Positions 1-8,398 of a stretch of DNA of 9,417 nucleotides are shown piece by piece. A program made the position numbers and the translations under genes. How positions within the stretch are numbered: position 1 is the first letter of the stretch; every line of letters starts with the position of its first letter. The notes beneath the pieces were generated by a model. The model was given only the letters and a program-made list of their open reading frames with translations. It was not told the origin of the DNA and did no database searches. Source of the stretch: a bacterium (GTDB lineage Bacteria; Chloroflexota; Dormibacteria; UBA8260; Bog-877); NCBI GenBank assembly GCA_021817025.1, contig JAKAWF010000112.1, positions 1 to 9,417 on the forward strand. Direction: 5' to 3'.

Positions 1-814
1 GCTGGCCCCGTCGCACCTTCACCATGAGGACCAGGGCCTGTCGGGTCTGGCGCGACACGTGGGGGCTGCAGACCGCGCCGCTGATCCCTGTCTCCCCATC
101 GCTGGACGCGATCTCCAGAAGAGCTTGGGCGGCCTCGGCGCCGAAGACCGAACGCACCGCCACGGCCAGCGATGACCGGCCCGGGGTTCGCAACACAGTT
201 CTCCCCCCCGAGCGCAGCTCAAAGCCCAGGTCTGGCCGCCCCAGAGCCGCTTCCTGCACCACCCGGATGCAGGCAGCGGCTTCGGTCCGGGCCGACCGCA
301 GGAAGGCGCGCCGAGCCGGCATGTTGAAGAAGAGGTCCCGAGCCGCCACCACGGTGCCATCCGGGGCGGCGGTCGCGACCGGTCCCCGCATTTCGCCGGC
401 AGCCAATCTCACCTCATAGGCCCGGTGAGCCCCCTGGGCCCGGCTGATCGCGGTCACCCGGGCCACCGCGGCGATGCTGGCCAGGGCCTCGCCACGGAAA
501 CCGAAGGTGCGCAGCGACGCCAGCCCGTCGATGCTGGCCAGCTTGCTGGTGGCATGCCGCTGGAAGGCAGCCACCAGCTCCCCCGCAGCCATCCCATGGC
601 CATCGTCACCCACCCGAATCAGTTCGATGCCGCCGCTCTCGATCTCCACCACCACCCGGTGCGCGCCAGCGTCCAGGGAGTTCTCGACCAGCTCCTTGAC
701 AGCGGCGGCAGGGCGGTCGATCACCTCCCCCGCCGCGATGGCCTCAGCAACCTGGGGCGCCAGCAGGTGGATCCGTCCTGGATCGAGGGCCACCCGGGTG
801 AGTTCGTCAGCCAT
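1..814 (-). CDS. mutL: DNA mismatch repair protein MutL, N-terminal part (3' end outside window)
   Basis: MutL is the ATP-dependent go-between of methyl-independent or methyl-directed mismatch repair: it is recruited by mismatch-bound MutS and activates the downstream nicking and excision steps. About 271 codons are visible, covering the GHKL ATPase domain. Its motifs appear in order: AAGEVIDRP followed by KELVENSLDAGA (motif I, with the catalytic Glu and the Mg-binding Asn), DDGHGM (motif II), RHATSKL and GFRGEAL (motif III), then GTVVAARDLFFNMPARRAF (motif IV). The ATG at 812-814 overlaps the mutS stop by 8 bases, so translation is probably coupled; only a weak purine-rich stretch precedes it. 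The dimerisation domain, and any endonuclease motif (DQHAxxER), would lie beyond position 1, so I cannot say whether this is an endonuclease-type MutL. Close to the window edge the usual VNGR is replaced by VKVR. The identification is secure. Confidence 0.97.
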   Translation of the reverse strand, partial: MADELTRVALDPGRIHLLAPQVAEAIAAGEVIDRPAAAVKELVENSLDAGAHRVVVEIESGGIELIRVGDDGHGMAAGELVAAFQRHATSKLASIDGLASLRTFGFRGEALASIAAVARVTAISRAQGAHRAYEVRLAAGEMRGPVATAAPDGTVVAARDLFFNMPARRAFLRSARTEAAACIRVVQEAALGRPDLGFELRSGGRTVLRTPGRSSLAVAVRSVFGAEAAQALLEIASSDGETGISGAVCSPHVSRQTRQALVLMVKVRRGQ

Positions 815-3433
815 GGTGGCCGCTCGCCGATCGCTGCCAATCGGCAATCTTCTGGAGCGCCTCCAGCGGGGTCATCGACTCGACGCTCAGGGCGCGCAGC
901 TCCGCTACCAGAGGATCGAAGGACGGCAGCGGCAAGGCCAGCTGCTCGCCGCCGGTCGCCTCCGCTGCCACGGGCTTGGCTGCCTCCAGAGCTGACAGGA
1001 TCTCAGCTGCCCGGGCCAGCAGCGGGCCCGGCATGCCAGCCAGCTGGGCCACGTTGAGCCCGTAGGAGCGATCCGCGCCCCCAGGCACGATCGTGTGCAG
1101 GAATGTCACCTGCGCGGTGGCGCCGGCCCCGTCCTCGACCACCTCGGCCCGGTAGTTGCGCAGCGCCGGCAGTCGGTCGAGGGCGGTGAGCTCGTGATAG
1201 TGGGTGGAGAACAGGACTCGGGCCGCCACCCCGGGAGTGTCGTGGAGATACTCGAGGATGGCTTGGGCGATGCTCATCCCGTCGTAGGTGCTGGTGCCAC
1301 GGCCGACCTCGTCCAGCACCAGCAGGCTGTTGGGGGTCGCTCCGGCCAAGATCTGGGCCATTTCCGCCATCTCCACCATGAAGGTGCTGCGGCCGCCCGC
1401 CAGGTCGTCCTGGGCTCCGACCCTGGTGAAGATCCGATCGACCAGCCCCCACCGCGCCAGCCGGCAGGGCACCAGAGACCCGACCTGACCCAGGAGGCAC
1501 ACGAGGGCCACCTGGCGCAGGAAGGTGGACTTGCCCGCCATGTTGGGACCCGTGATCAGCCAGATCCGCTCGCTCTCGCCGTCCATCGCGACGTCGTTGG
1601 GGACGAACCGGCCAGGACCGAGGGCATCCTCGACCAGAGGATGCCGGCTGGCCCGCAACTCCAGAGCTCGCGAGCCATCGATCTCAGGGGCGACCCACCC
1701 CTTCTCACTGCCGACCTCGGCCAGACTCTGGAGCGCATCCAGCTCGGCCAGCCCTCCCGCCACCGCCCCGATCGCGGCGGCCCGGCTGGCGACGTCCCCG
1801 AGCAAGCGCCCGAGCAGTTCCTGTTCGCGCGCGAGCGCCCGGTCCCGACCGGCCAGAACGACGCTCTCGTGCTCCTTGAGCTCGGCCGTCACGTAGCGCT
1901 CGGCGCCGACCAGGGTCTGGCGCCGGATGTACTCGGGCGGGACCGACTCGCCGCCGGCTGACCGCAGCTCGATGTAGTATCCGAAGACTCGGTTGTAGCC
2001 GACCTTCACACCCTTGATCCCGGTCCTGGCCCGCTCTGAGGCCTCCAGCTCGGAGATGTAGCGCCGGGCCGCCGAGCTGTCCTCCAGGATGCGGTCGAGT
2101 TCGGCGTCGAAACCCGCCCGGATGAACCCCCCGTCACGGGCCATCACCGGAGGCTCGTCCACGAGCGCTGCGCTCAAGTGGGCGGACAGGTCGGCCGGGA
2201 CCTCGGCAAGCTGCCGGGCGATCGCCTGGAGAGCCGGGCTCCGGGCGCCTCCGAGGTGGCCTTCCAGTCGCGGCACCTGGGCCAGCGTCGCCGCCAGATG
2301 GCTCAGGTCACGGGGGCCGGCGACTCCGTGAACGCAGCGCGCCAGCAGTCGCTGGAGGTCGCGGCAGCCTGCCAGCCCCAGCCTCAGCGCGAGCCTGGTC
2401 GCGTCGGAGTCGACCAGTTCCAGCACCCCCTGCTGGCGCTCCGCAAGCCTTCCGATGTCGGTCAGCGGCGCCTGCAACCAACTTCGCAACCGCCGTCCCC
2501 CGCCGGCGGTCTGAGTCCGGTCGATCAGCCGCAGCAGCGACTGGCCACCCGGGAGCAGCGGTTCCACCAGCTCCAGGTTGCGCCGGGTGGTGGCATCCAG
2601 CTCCATGACGTCCCCGATCACCCTCCACCGCGGTCGCAGCAGGGCCGGGGTGACCGTCAGCTGGGCCTCCGCGCCGTAGTCGACCACCCCCGCCAGGGCG
2701 AGCACGGCGGCATCCACCAGCGGATCGTGCCCCGGGCCCGGCATCAACAGCCCGGACGGATCCAGGAGCGCCTCGCCGCGAGCAAGGTCGAACCGCGCCT
2801 GGGGCCGGCGGACGGCAGCGATCTGTCCCAGAGCGGGCAGTGGGCTCTCCAAGGCTTCAGGCAGCACCGCCTCGGCCACGTCCAGCGCCGACAGCGCGTC
2901 GGCCAGGGCGGCGCCTCCGCTCCCCAGGCCCGCCGTGGACAGCAAGCACTCCCCGGTGCTGAAGTCGATCACCGCGATTCCCAGACCCTCTGGCACCGGA
3001 AACAGACCGGCGCAGCGCCGAGACCGTCCGGGTTCCAGGAGGGAGTCCTCCACCAGCGTCCCAGCGCTGAGGACGCGCACCACCCGGCGCGCCACCAGCT
3101 TGACGCCCGCACGGGCGGGTTCGATCTGGTCGCAGACCGCCACCCTCAAGCCGGCTTCCAAGAGCTTGCGGGCGTACCCCTCCACGCTCTGATGGGGAAC
3201 GCCGCACATCGGCACCCGGCCACGCCGGCCGAACTCCCGCCCGGTCAGGGTCACGCCCAGGATGGGCGCGGCGCGGACGGCGTCCTCGCCGAAGATCTCG
3301 AAGAAGTCACCCAACCGGAAGAGGACCAGACAGTCAGGATGGTCACGCTTGGCGGCCTGGTACTGACGCAGGGCGGGAGTCTCGGAGCCGGCCGGCGCTC
3401 CCCCGGGCGCGGCGGTAGGGACGACCCCCGCCA

Positions 3434-3434
<1 letters not shown>
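807..3434 (-). CDS. mutS: DNA mismatch repair protein MutS
   Basis: MutS recognises base mismatches and small loops in DNA and signals to MutL through ATP-driven conformational change. The 875-residue product is a normal length for MutS1. The N-terminal domain has GDFFEIF (the Phe-X-Glu mismatch-reading motif at F44-E46) and GVPHQSVEGYARKLL. The C-terminal ATPase has Walker A GPNMAGKST (629-637), the Walker B/signature DEVGRGTST (708-716) and FSTHYHE (742-748). A QLALPL stretch at 831-836 resembles a beta-clamp binding motif, and the protein ends in the usual MTPLEALQKIADW helix. The frame is open up to 3518, but I chose the ATG at 3432-3434. It gives a normal N-terminus and shares one base with the miaB stop (TGATG), a typical stop-restart arrangement. 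No clear Shine-Dalgarno sequence precedes it, which fits coupling to miaB. mutL follows with an 8-base overlap. Confidence 0.98.
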
Positions 3435-4773
<1,339 letters not shown>

Positions 4774-4777
<4 letters not shown>

Positions 4778-5034
4778 CGCACCTCCACCATCAGACGGAT
4801 CCCGGTGCGCTCCTCCCCGTTGATCGAGATGTCGATGAAGGAGGGGATGCAGACGAGGTCCAGCCCGCCCGCGATCACGTAGCCGCGGGAGATGGCGATG
4901 GCCTTCACCGCCTGATTGATGGCCCCCGCCCCGATGGCCTGGATCTCCACTCGATGCTGGGTTCTGACCACGCCCGCGATCGCTCCCGCCACCTTCACCG
5001 GCTGCGAGGTGGCGGAGACCTTGAGTACTTCCAC
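4774..5034 (-). CDS. spoVS: Stage V sporulation protein S (SpoVS) family protein
   Basis: SpoVS is a small Alba-like protein needed for late spore development in Bacillus; homologues occur in many non-sporulating bacteria, where the role is unclear, and nucleic-acid binding has been proposed. The product is almost entirely family consensus: EVLKVSA, VAGAIAGVVR, EIQAIGAGAINQAVKAIAISRG, DLVCIPSFIDI and NGEERTGIRLMVE. I chose the GTG at 5032-5034, which gives 86 residues, the same as the B. subtilis protein as I remember it. The frame stays open to a TTG at 5077-5079, which would add 15 residues with no family resemblance. Neither start has a well-spaced Shine-Dalgarno; GGGAG lies about 13 bases before the GTG. 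The stop overlaps the miaB TTG start, so the two are probably translated together. Family identity is firm, the exact start less so. Presence of this gene alone does not show that the organism sporulates. Confidence 0.93.
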
Positions 5035-5110
5035 TGGGGTGGCGGCGCTCCCGCCGATGGACGATGGGTGAATTGTCAACTTGAACTAGGCCAACCGTGT
5101 GATGGGGATT
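5035..5110 (-). other. Spacer between the MFS gene and spoVS
   Basis: This 76-base gap is the only place for a promoter directly serving spoVS-miaB-mutS-mutL. On the minus strand it holds TTGACA (5079 down to 5074), identical to the -35 consensus, but no acceptable -10 box lies 16-18 bases downstream. A small GGCG-GGAG-CGCC inverted repeat (5044-5055) places the only purine-rich stretch in its loop, 13 bases before the spoVS GTG. No terminator for the MFS gene is visible, so read-through from the MFS gene is plausible. Confidence 0.4.
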
Positions 5111-6397
5111 CTACGGCTCCATGGGCAGCGGCGGGTTGCCAGGGGGCCAGTTGGCGGTGCTCCGATACCGAAAGGCCGACCGGGAGACGGTTGCCACGAC
5201 GCAAACAACGACTGCGGCGACCACCACGAGATAGAAGAAGTCCTGTTGGGGAAGGTGGCTCGCGCCCCAGGCTCCCAGCCCCGCCCCCACCACCCTACCC
5301 AGGAATTGAAACCACAGGGCGGATCCGAAGGCCTGCCCGATGCCATCCCTGGGGGTTGTGGTCTGGAGCCGGTTGAAGCCCCAGACCTCCTGCAGGGCGC
5401 CGGTCCCCGCGAAGAGCACCAGGGCCGCCACCACCACCACCGGGCCCACCAGGCTGCCCACCAGCACCGCCACCAGAAGATGGAAGTAGCCGATGGCCAC
5501 CAGCCCTCCCCGGCCGACCTGAGGTCGGCGCAGGGCCAGGAAGCTGCCCGCCACCGAGGCGGCGCCGACGATCACGTACATCACGCCCACCTGATTGGTG
5601 GGGAGGTGCAGGGAGTGGTGGGCGATGGGCACGAAATAGACGGTGATGACGCCGGCCAACATGGCCCCGAACCCAGCCTGAATGGCGAAGAGCGCGACCG
5701 TGGAATCGAGCAGCAGCAGGTCGAAGCCTCGCCGGAGCTGGCGCCAGCCCTGCCTGGCTGTGGCCGCCCGGCTCGTCCAGACCGACGGTTGAGCGCCGAC
5801 CCTGGACAGGAGAAGGGCCGACAGCAGGAACGTGCAACCGTCCATGAGGATCAGGACGCTGGGGCTGACCACCAGGAGGAGCAGCGCCCCCAGCGCTGGG
5901 GCCACCAGGATCGAGGACTCCGAGACCACCGACAGCAGGCTGCCACCAGCCGCCACCAGCTCGCGCGGGAGGAGGACTGGAACCAGCCGCCGCCTGCCCG
6001 GGTCGTAGAGGGCTGAGGCCGACCGGCTCCCCGCCACCGCCAGCAGCAGCACCGCCAGCAGGTGGCTCTGGGCCGAAACCACCATGAGGCCAACCAGGGA
6101 AGCCCTCGCCAAGTCCAGGGCGACCAGCCGTCGCCTCCGATCCCCCTGGTCTCCCTGCTGCCCTCCAATAGGGAGAAGGGCCAGCAATGGCCCCGTCTGG
6201 AACACGAAGAGGAGTCCGGCCCCGACCTCTCCACCCAGCCTGTAGGCGATGATTAGGAGCGCGGGCAGGGTCAGGAAGTCCCCGTACCACGAGAGGAGTC
6301 CGGCCGCCCAGAGCGCCCGGAAGCGGGGAACGCGAAGGGGCGCCCAGCGGGAAGTTTTCCGGGCCATCCAGTCGTATCCCTCCTCAGGCAGGGCCAT
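5111..6397 (-). CDS. Major facilitator superfamily transporter, EntS/MFS_3-like exporter
   Basis: This is an inner-membrane permease of the MFS, probably a proton-driven exporter; the substrate cannot be read from the sequence. The 428-residue frame has about twelve hydrophobic segments, roughly at 29-50, 58-78, 93-123, 142-200 (three), 229-258, 268-337 (three), 355-378 and 386-404. The loop after TM2 (GGQQGDQGDRRRR, 78-90) is a degenerate form of MFS motif A (GxxADRxxRRR). The YDPGRRRLVPVLLP and LVAPALGALL segments resemble the EntS/MFS_3 branch. Two starts are possible. The ATG at 6395-6397 lacks a good ribosome site, while the ATG at 6365-6367 (418 residues) follows GAGGAGGG by 10 bases and starts just before the first helix. 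The longer frame is given here. It lies downstream of a 307-base non-coding gap and 76 bases before spoVS, and is not part of the rny-spoVS order known from Bacillus. Confidence 0.85.
   Translation of the reverse strand: MALPEEGYDWMARKTSRWAPLRVPRFRALWAAGLLSWYGDFLTLPALLIIAYRLGGEVGAGLLFVFQTGPLLALLPIGGQQGDQGDRRRRLVALDLARASLVGLMVVSAQSHLLAVLLLAVAGSRSASALYDPGRRRLVPVLLPRELVAAGGSLLSVVSESSILVAPALGALLLLVVSPSVLILMDGCTFLLSALLLSRVGAQPSVWTSRAATARQGWRQLRRGFDLLLLDSTVALFAIQAGFGAMLAGVITVYFVPIAHHSLHLPTNQVGVMYVIVGAASVAGSFLALRRPQVGRGGLVAIGYFHLLVAVLVGSLVGPVVVVAALVLFAGTGALQEVWGFNRLQTTTPRDGIGQAFGSALWFQFLGRVVGAGLGAWGASHLPQQDFFYLVVVAAVVVCVVATVSRSAFRYRSTANWPPGNPPLPMEP
6378..6385 (-). promoter_or_regulatory. Candidate ribosome binding site for a shorter MFS start
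   Basis: The minus strand reads GAGGAGGG here, 10 bases before an ATG at 6367-6365. It lies inside the longer reading frame. The spacing is slightly long, but the match to the anti-Shine-Dalgarno is far better than anything before the ATG at 6397, so the true N-terminus may begin at MARKTSRW. Confidence 0.45.
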
Positions 6398-6704
6398 AAA
6401 CCGCCACGCGCGGTCGCGAACTCTAACGAGATTCGACAGCCGCCATCGAGTGGGTCTCTCTGAGATCAGCGATGGGTGTCCGGTCGGCCCTCACCAGATG
6501 TTACGGGTTCGTCACTTGATGTTCAGGCCGGCGTTACAATTATCCTCACCCTAGTAGTTTGAGTCTCGAAGGGTTCTCGTGCCAGGGGATTTGGCTCGGA
6601 ACAGCAGCATGCGTCGTGGGAGAGATCTTGGCAATGAGCACGTGGGCATTCGTCGGCTGGGGCTGAACTGATACTCGCTGAGGTCAAAGTTGCCTCAGTT
6701 TCGG
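6398..6704. other. Non-coding gap between the HD-GYP and MFS genes
   Basis: These 307 bases are visibly less GC-rich than the flanking genes. I see no structural RNA, no transposon end and no strong terminator with a T-run. On the minus strand GATAAT (6544 down to 6539) is one base from the -10 consensus, but its -35 region is weak. On the plus strand a 30-codon frame runs from GTG at 6579 to TGA at 6671, with AAGGG five bases before the GTG; nothing in its sequence is recognisable. The likeliest role is promoter and leader for the MFS gene. Confidence 0.5.
6539..6544 (-). promoter_or_regulatory. Weak candidate -10 box for the MFS gene
   Basis: The minus strand reads GAGGATAATTG, in which GATAAT matches five of six -10 consensus bases. 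The hexamer 17 bases upstream (GAGACT) matches TTGACA only at its central GAC. A transcript starting here would have a leader of roughly 130-160 bases before either MFS start codon. This is a pattern match only. Confidence 0.2.
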
Positions 6705-8150
6705 TCAGTGCAAGAGAGAGAGCAGGTCCTCGGTGGGATGCTCTCTCTCTCTTGTTATCTGCTCCAATTCCTCGTCTGATATCTGGTCGAAGGCGGCGAC
6801 GCAGATCGGGTCGAACTGGGTGCCCGAGCAGCGCCTGACCTCGGATCTTGCCTCCTGTAGTGACATGCCCTGGCGGTACGGGCGGTCCGACACCATGGCG
6901 TCGAAGGAGTCAGCGATGCTGAAGACCCGGGCCGGCAGGGGGATGGCCTCGCCGCTCAGGCCGCGCGGGTACCCCTTCCCGTCGAAGCGCTCGTGGTGGT
7001 TGAGGATGATCTCCCTCGCGCGCTCCAGCTGACGCACGTCCACCACCATCATGAAGCCGAGCTCGGGATGGGTGCGCATCACGGCCCACTCCTCATCTGT
7101 GAGCGGCCCAGGCTTGAGGAGGATGGTGTCTGAGACGCCAATCTTGCCGATGTCGTGGAGCAGGGCACCGTGGGTGAGCCGGACCAGATCCTCATCAGTG
7201 AACTTAAGGTTTCGTCCCATGAGGAGGGAGTAGTCGACTACTCGTCGGCAGTGGCCCTCGGTGTCCTTGTCGCGCAGATCTATCGCCTTGGAGAGGCTTA
7301 TCAGAGTCGCGTTGAAGCCGGACTGTGCCTCTTCAATCCTAGCCTGCTGCTCTCGCACCCAGCGGTTAGTACTGGTCTGAACGATCGCGACCGGGGCGGC
7401 CAAGGTGATGAGGGCCGCAAGTTCGCCGATGTGAAAGCTGGCTGCCAGCACGCCGACCCCGGTCAATCCGTAGCCCAGGTAGTAAGGCGAAAGTGGAAGC
7501 ATATTACCCAGGAATGCCCTCAGCCTGAACCGCTCAAGGCCCTGTTCCGCAGCGATCACGCTGCCCAGCAGGAAGTAGTTGACAATCCAGGCGGTGCATC
7601 CCCCGACCGCGCCAGCCAGAACCAGGAGCCAGACGCTCCCCCTCGACGCACGCTCCAGAACGTGGAAAACGCCATAGGCGGATGCGTACATCACGACGCC
7701 CATTGCGGCGTTGAAAAGGGTCTTTATGGAGAATTCCCGCTTCTTCCAGATGGTGGTCACGGTCGACGCCAATGGAGACACCACGGCCGCCGACACCCCC
7801 AAGAGGTAGACGGCCCCGATGCTGGCATACGCCATGCCGGTGAAGTTGATTCGCGACCTACCGACCTGGATGACGACCGGCCCCCTGGCCTCGAACACGA
7901 CCACTATCCCCACCACTAGTGCGAGGGTTCCCCACTGGAATGGCGGCCGCACCCAGATGGCGCCCACTGCGGCAGCCATGCCGGTGACCACTCCAACGAC
8001 CACTAGGACGGCAAGGCGACCTCGAGCGGCAACAGGGCCCGGTCTGGCTCGCACGCCCTCCAACCGCGCCATCTCAGGCGCCGAGTACCCCTTGCCATCC
8101 TCAGGCTGGGCAACTCTCCGCCGAAGGACAGCCCTAGGTGAGCTACCCAT
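6705..8150 (-). CDS. Membrane-anchored HD-GYP domain protein, probable cyclic-di-GMP phosphodiesterase
   Basis: HD-GYP proteins hydrolyse the second messenger c-di-GMP at a metal centre, lowering its level to change motility, adhesion or development. The 481-residue product has a basic, Pro-rich head (1-43), about seven hydrophobic segments (45-67, 73-87, 104-130, 145-165, 171-200, 220-238, 240-257), a short helical linker (260-285), then the HD-GYP domain. Family residues present include DKDTEGH with H300, HDIGK (332-336), H361, HHERFDGKGYP (385-395) and ARVFSIADSFDAM (407-419), so the enzyme looks intact. The membrane part resembles a sensory module, but I cannot name it. The ATG at 8148-8150 is well supported by AGGGGAG (8156-8162) five bases upstream. 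The gene lies between rny and spoVS, where Bacillus has ymdB, itself a cyclic-nucleotide phosphodiesterase of an unrelated fold. Its base composition is less GC-rich than mutS. The last codons form a hairpin of CT/GA repeats. Confidence 0.93.
   Translation of the reverse strand: MGSSPRAVLRRRVAQPEDGKGYSAPEMARLEGVRARPGPVAARGRLAVLVVVGVVTGMAAAVGAIWVRPPFQWGTLALVVGIVVVFEARGPVVIQVGRSRINFTGMAYASIGAVYLLGVSAAVVSPLASTVTTIWKKREFSIKTLFNAAMGVVMYASAYGVFHVLERASRGSVWLLVLAGAVGGCTAWIVNYFLLGSVIAAEQGLERFRLRAFLGNMLPLSPYYLGYGLTGVGVLAASFHIGELAALITLAAPVAIVQTSTNRWVREQQARIEEAQSGFNATLISLSKAIDLRDKDTEGHCRRVVDYSLLMGRNLKFTDEDLVRLTHGALLHDIGKIGVSDTILLKPGPLTDEEWAVMRTHPELGFMMVVDVRQLERAREIILNHHERFDGKGYPRGLSGEAIPLPARVFSIADSFDAMVSDRPYRQGMSLQEARSEVRRCSGTQFDPICVAAFDQISDEELEQITREREHPTEDLLSLLH
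6711..6754 (-). repeat. Inverted repeat of GA/CT dinucleotides at the 3' end of the HD-GYP gene
   Basis: In the transcribed direction, CAAGAGAGAGAGAGCA (6754-6739) is followed by a 14-base loop and then TGCTCTCTCTCTTG (6724-6711). This gives twelve Watson-Crick pairs plus a G-U, closed on the loop side by GCA/TGC. It encodes the last residues (REREH ... LLSLLH) and ends four bases before the TGA. No T-run follows, so it is not a standard intrinsic terminator; it could stabilise the mRNA 3' end or slow polymerase. Confidence 0.75.
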
Positions 8151-8396
8151 CGCAACTCCCCTTGGGACTACCGCAGGTGCAGACCGTATGCCGCCGCTGC
8201 CGGTGTCCTATGTGGAACGCCACAGTCTCCTTCCCCATGTGTCGAGGCTGGCTCCCCGCCAACCGGCGTCGGGTTCGTCCCCTCCAGCGGACCAGCGCAG
8301 TCTAACCGCCATGGAGGAGATCAGGAAGGGGCGCGGGCGAATCGCGGCAGGCTCGTGACAGCTTCGCCACAGAGCGGCCCCCCAAGCGGCCGGCCG
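8151..8396 (-). other. Non-coding gap between rny and the HD-GYP gene
   Basis: These 246 bases precede the HD-GYP gene and follow the rny stop. They contain GC-rich inverted repeats next to the rny stop and a small perfect hairpin TGTGG-AACG-CCACA at 8211-8224. On the minus strand TAGACT, after GGT, is the best -10-like hexamer, but its -35 region (TTCCTG) is poor. No c-di-GMP riboswitch consensus or tRNA is recognisable. A promoter for the HD-GYP gene probably lies here but cannot be pinned down. Confidence 0.45.
8156..8162 (-). promoter_or_regulatory. Ribosome binding site of the HD-GYP gene
   Basis: The minus strand reads AGGGGAG followed by TTGCG and the ATG at 8150, a good match and ideal five-base spacing. 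It fixes the start of the HD-GYP gene in preference to the internal Met at residue 27. Confidence 0.7.
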
Positions 8397-8398
8397 CT
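8373..8398 (-). terminator. Possible rny terminator hairpin
   Basis: Overlapping and just after the rny stop there are two competing structures: a perfect 12-base palindrome GCGGCCGGCCGC (8386-8397), and a larger stem AGCGGCC/GGCCGCT (8373-8379 with 8392-8398) around a 12-base loop. Both are very GC-rich. No T-run follows, so this is at best a non-canonical terminator or a 3' end stabiliser. Confidence 0.3.

Noticed and set aside
1095..1961. A 288-residue plus-strand open frame opposite the MutS ATPase domain
   Set aside because: Composition is that of an antisense shadow (His, Gln, Pro, Arg rich) and the opposite strand encodes the invariant Walker motifs of MutS.
5074..5079. TTGACA on the minus strand as a -35 box for spoVS
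   Set aside because: The hexamer is perfect, but the 16-18 base spacing leads to CG-rich sequence with no -10 resemblance, so no promoter is called.
8151..8310. A 34-codon minus-strand frame (MAVRLRWSAGG...) ahead of the HD-GYP gene
   Set aside because: It has no ribosome site and no recognisable sequence; a frame of this length is expected by chance in GC-rich DNA.
8151..8396. A c-di-GMP riboswitch ahead of the HD-GYP gene
   Set aside because: The location would make sense, but I could not find the conserved core sequences of either riboswitch class, only a short hairpin at 8211-8224.
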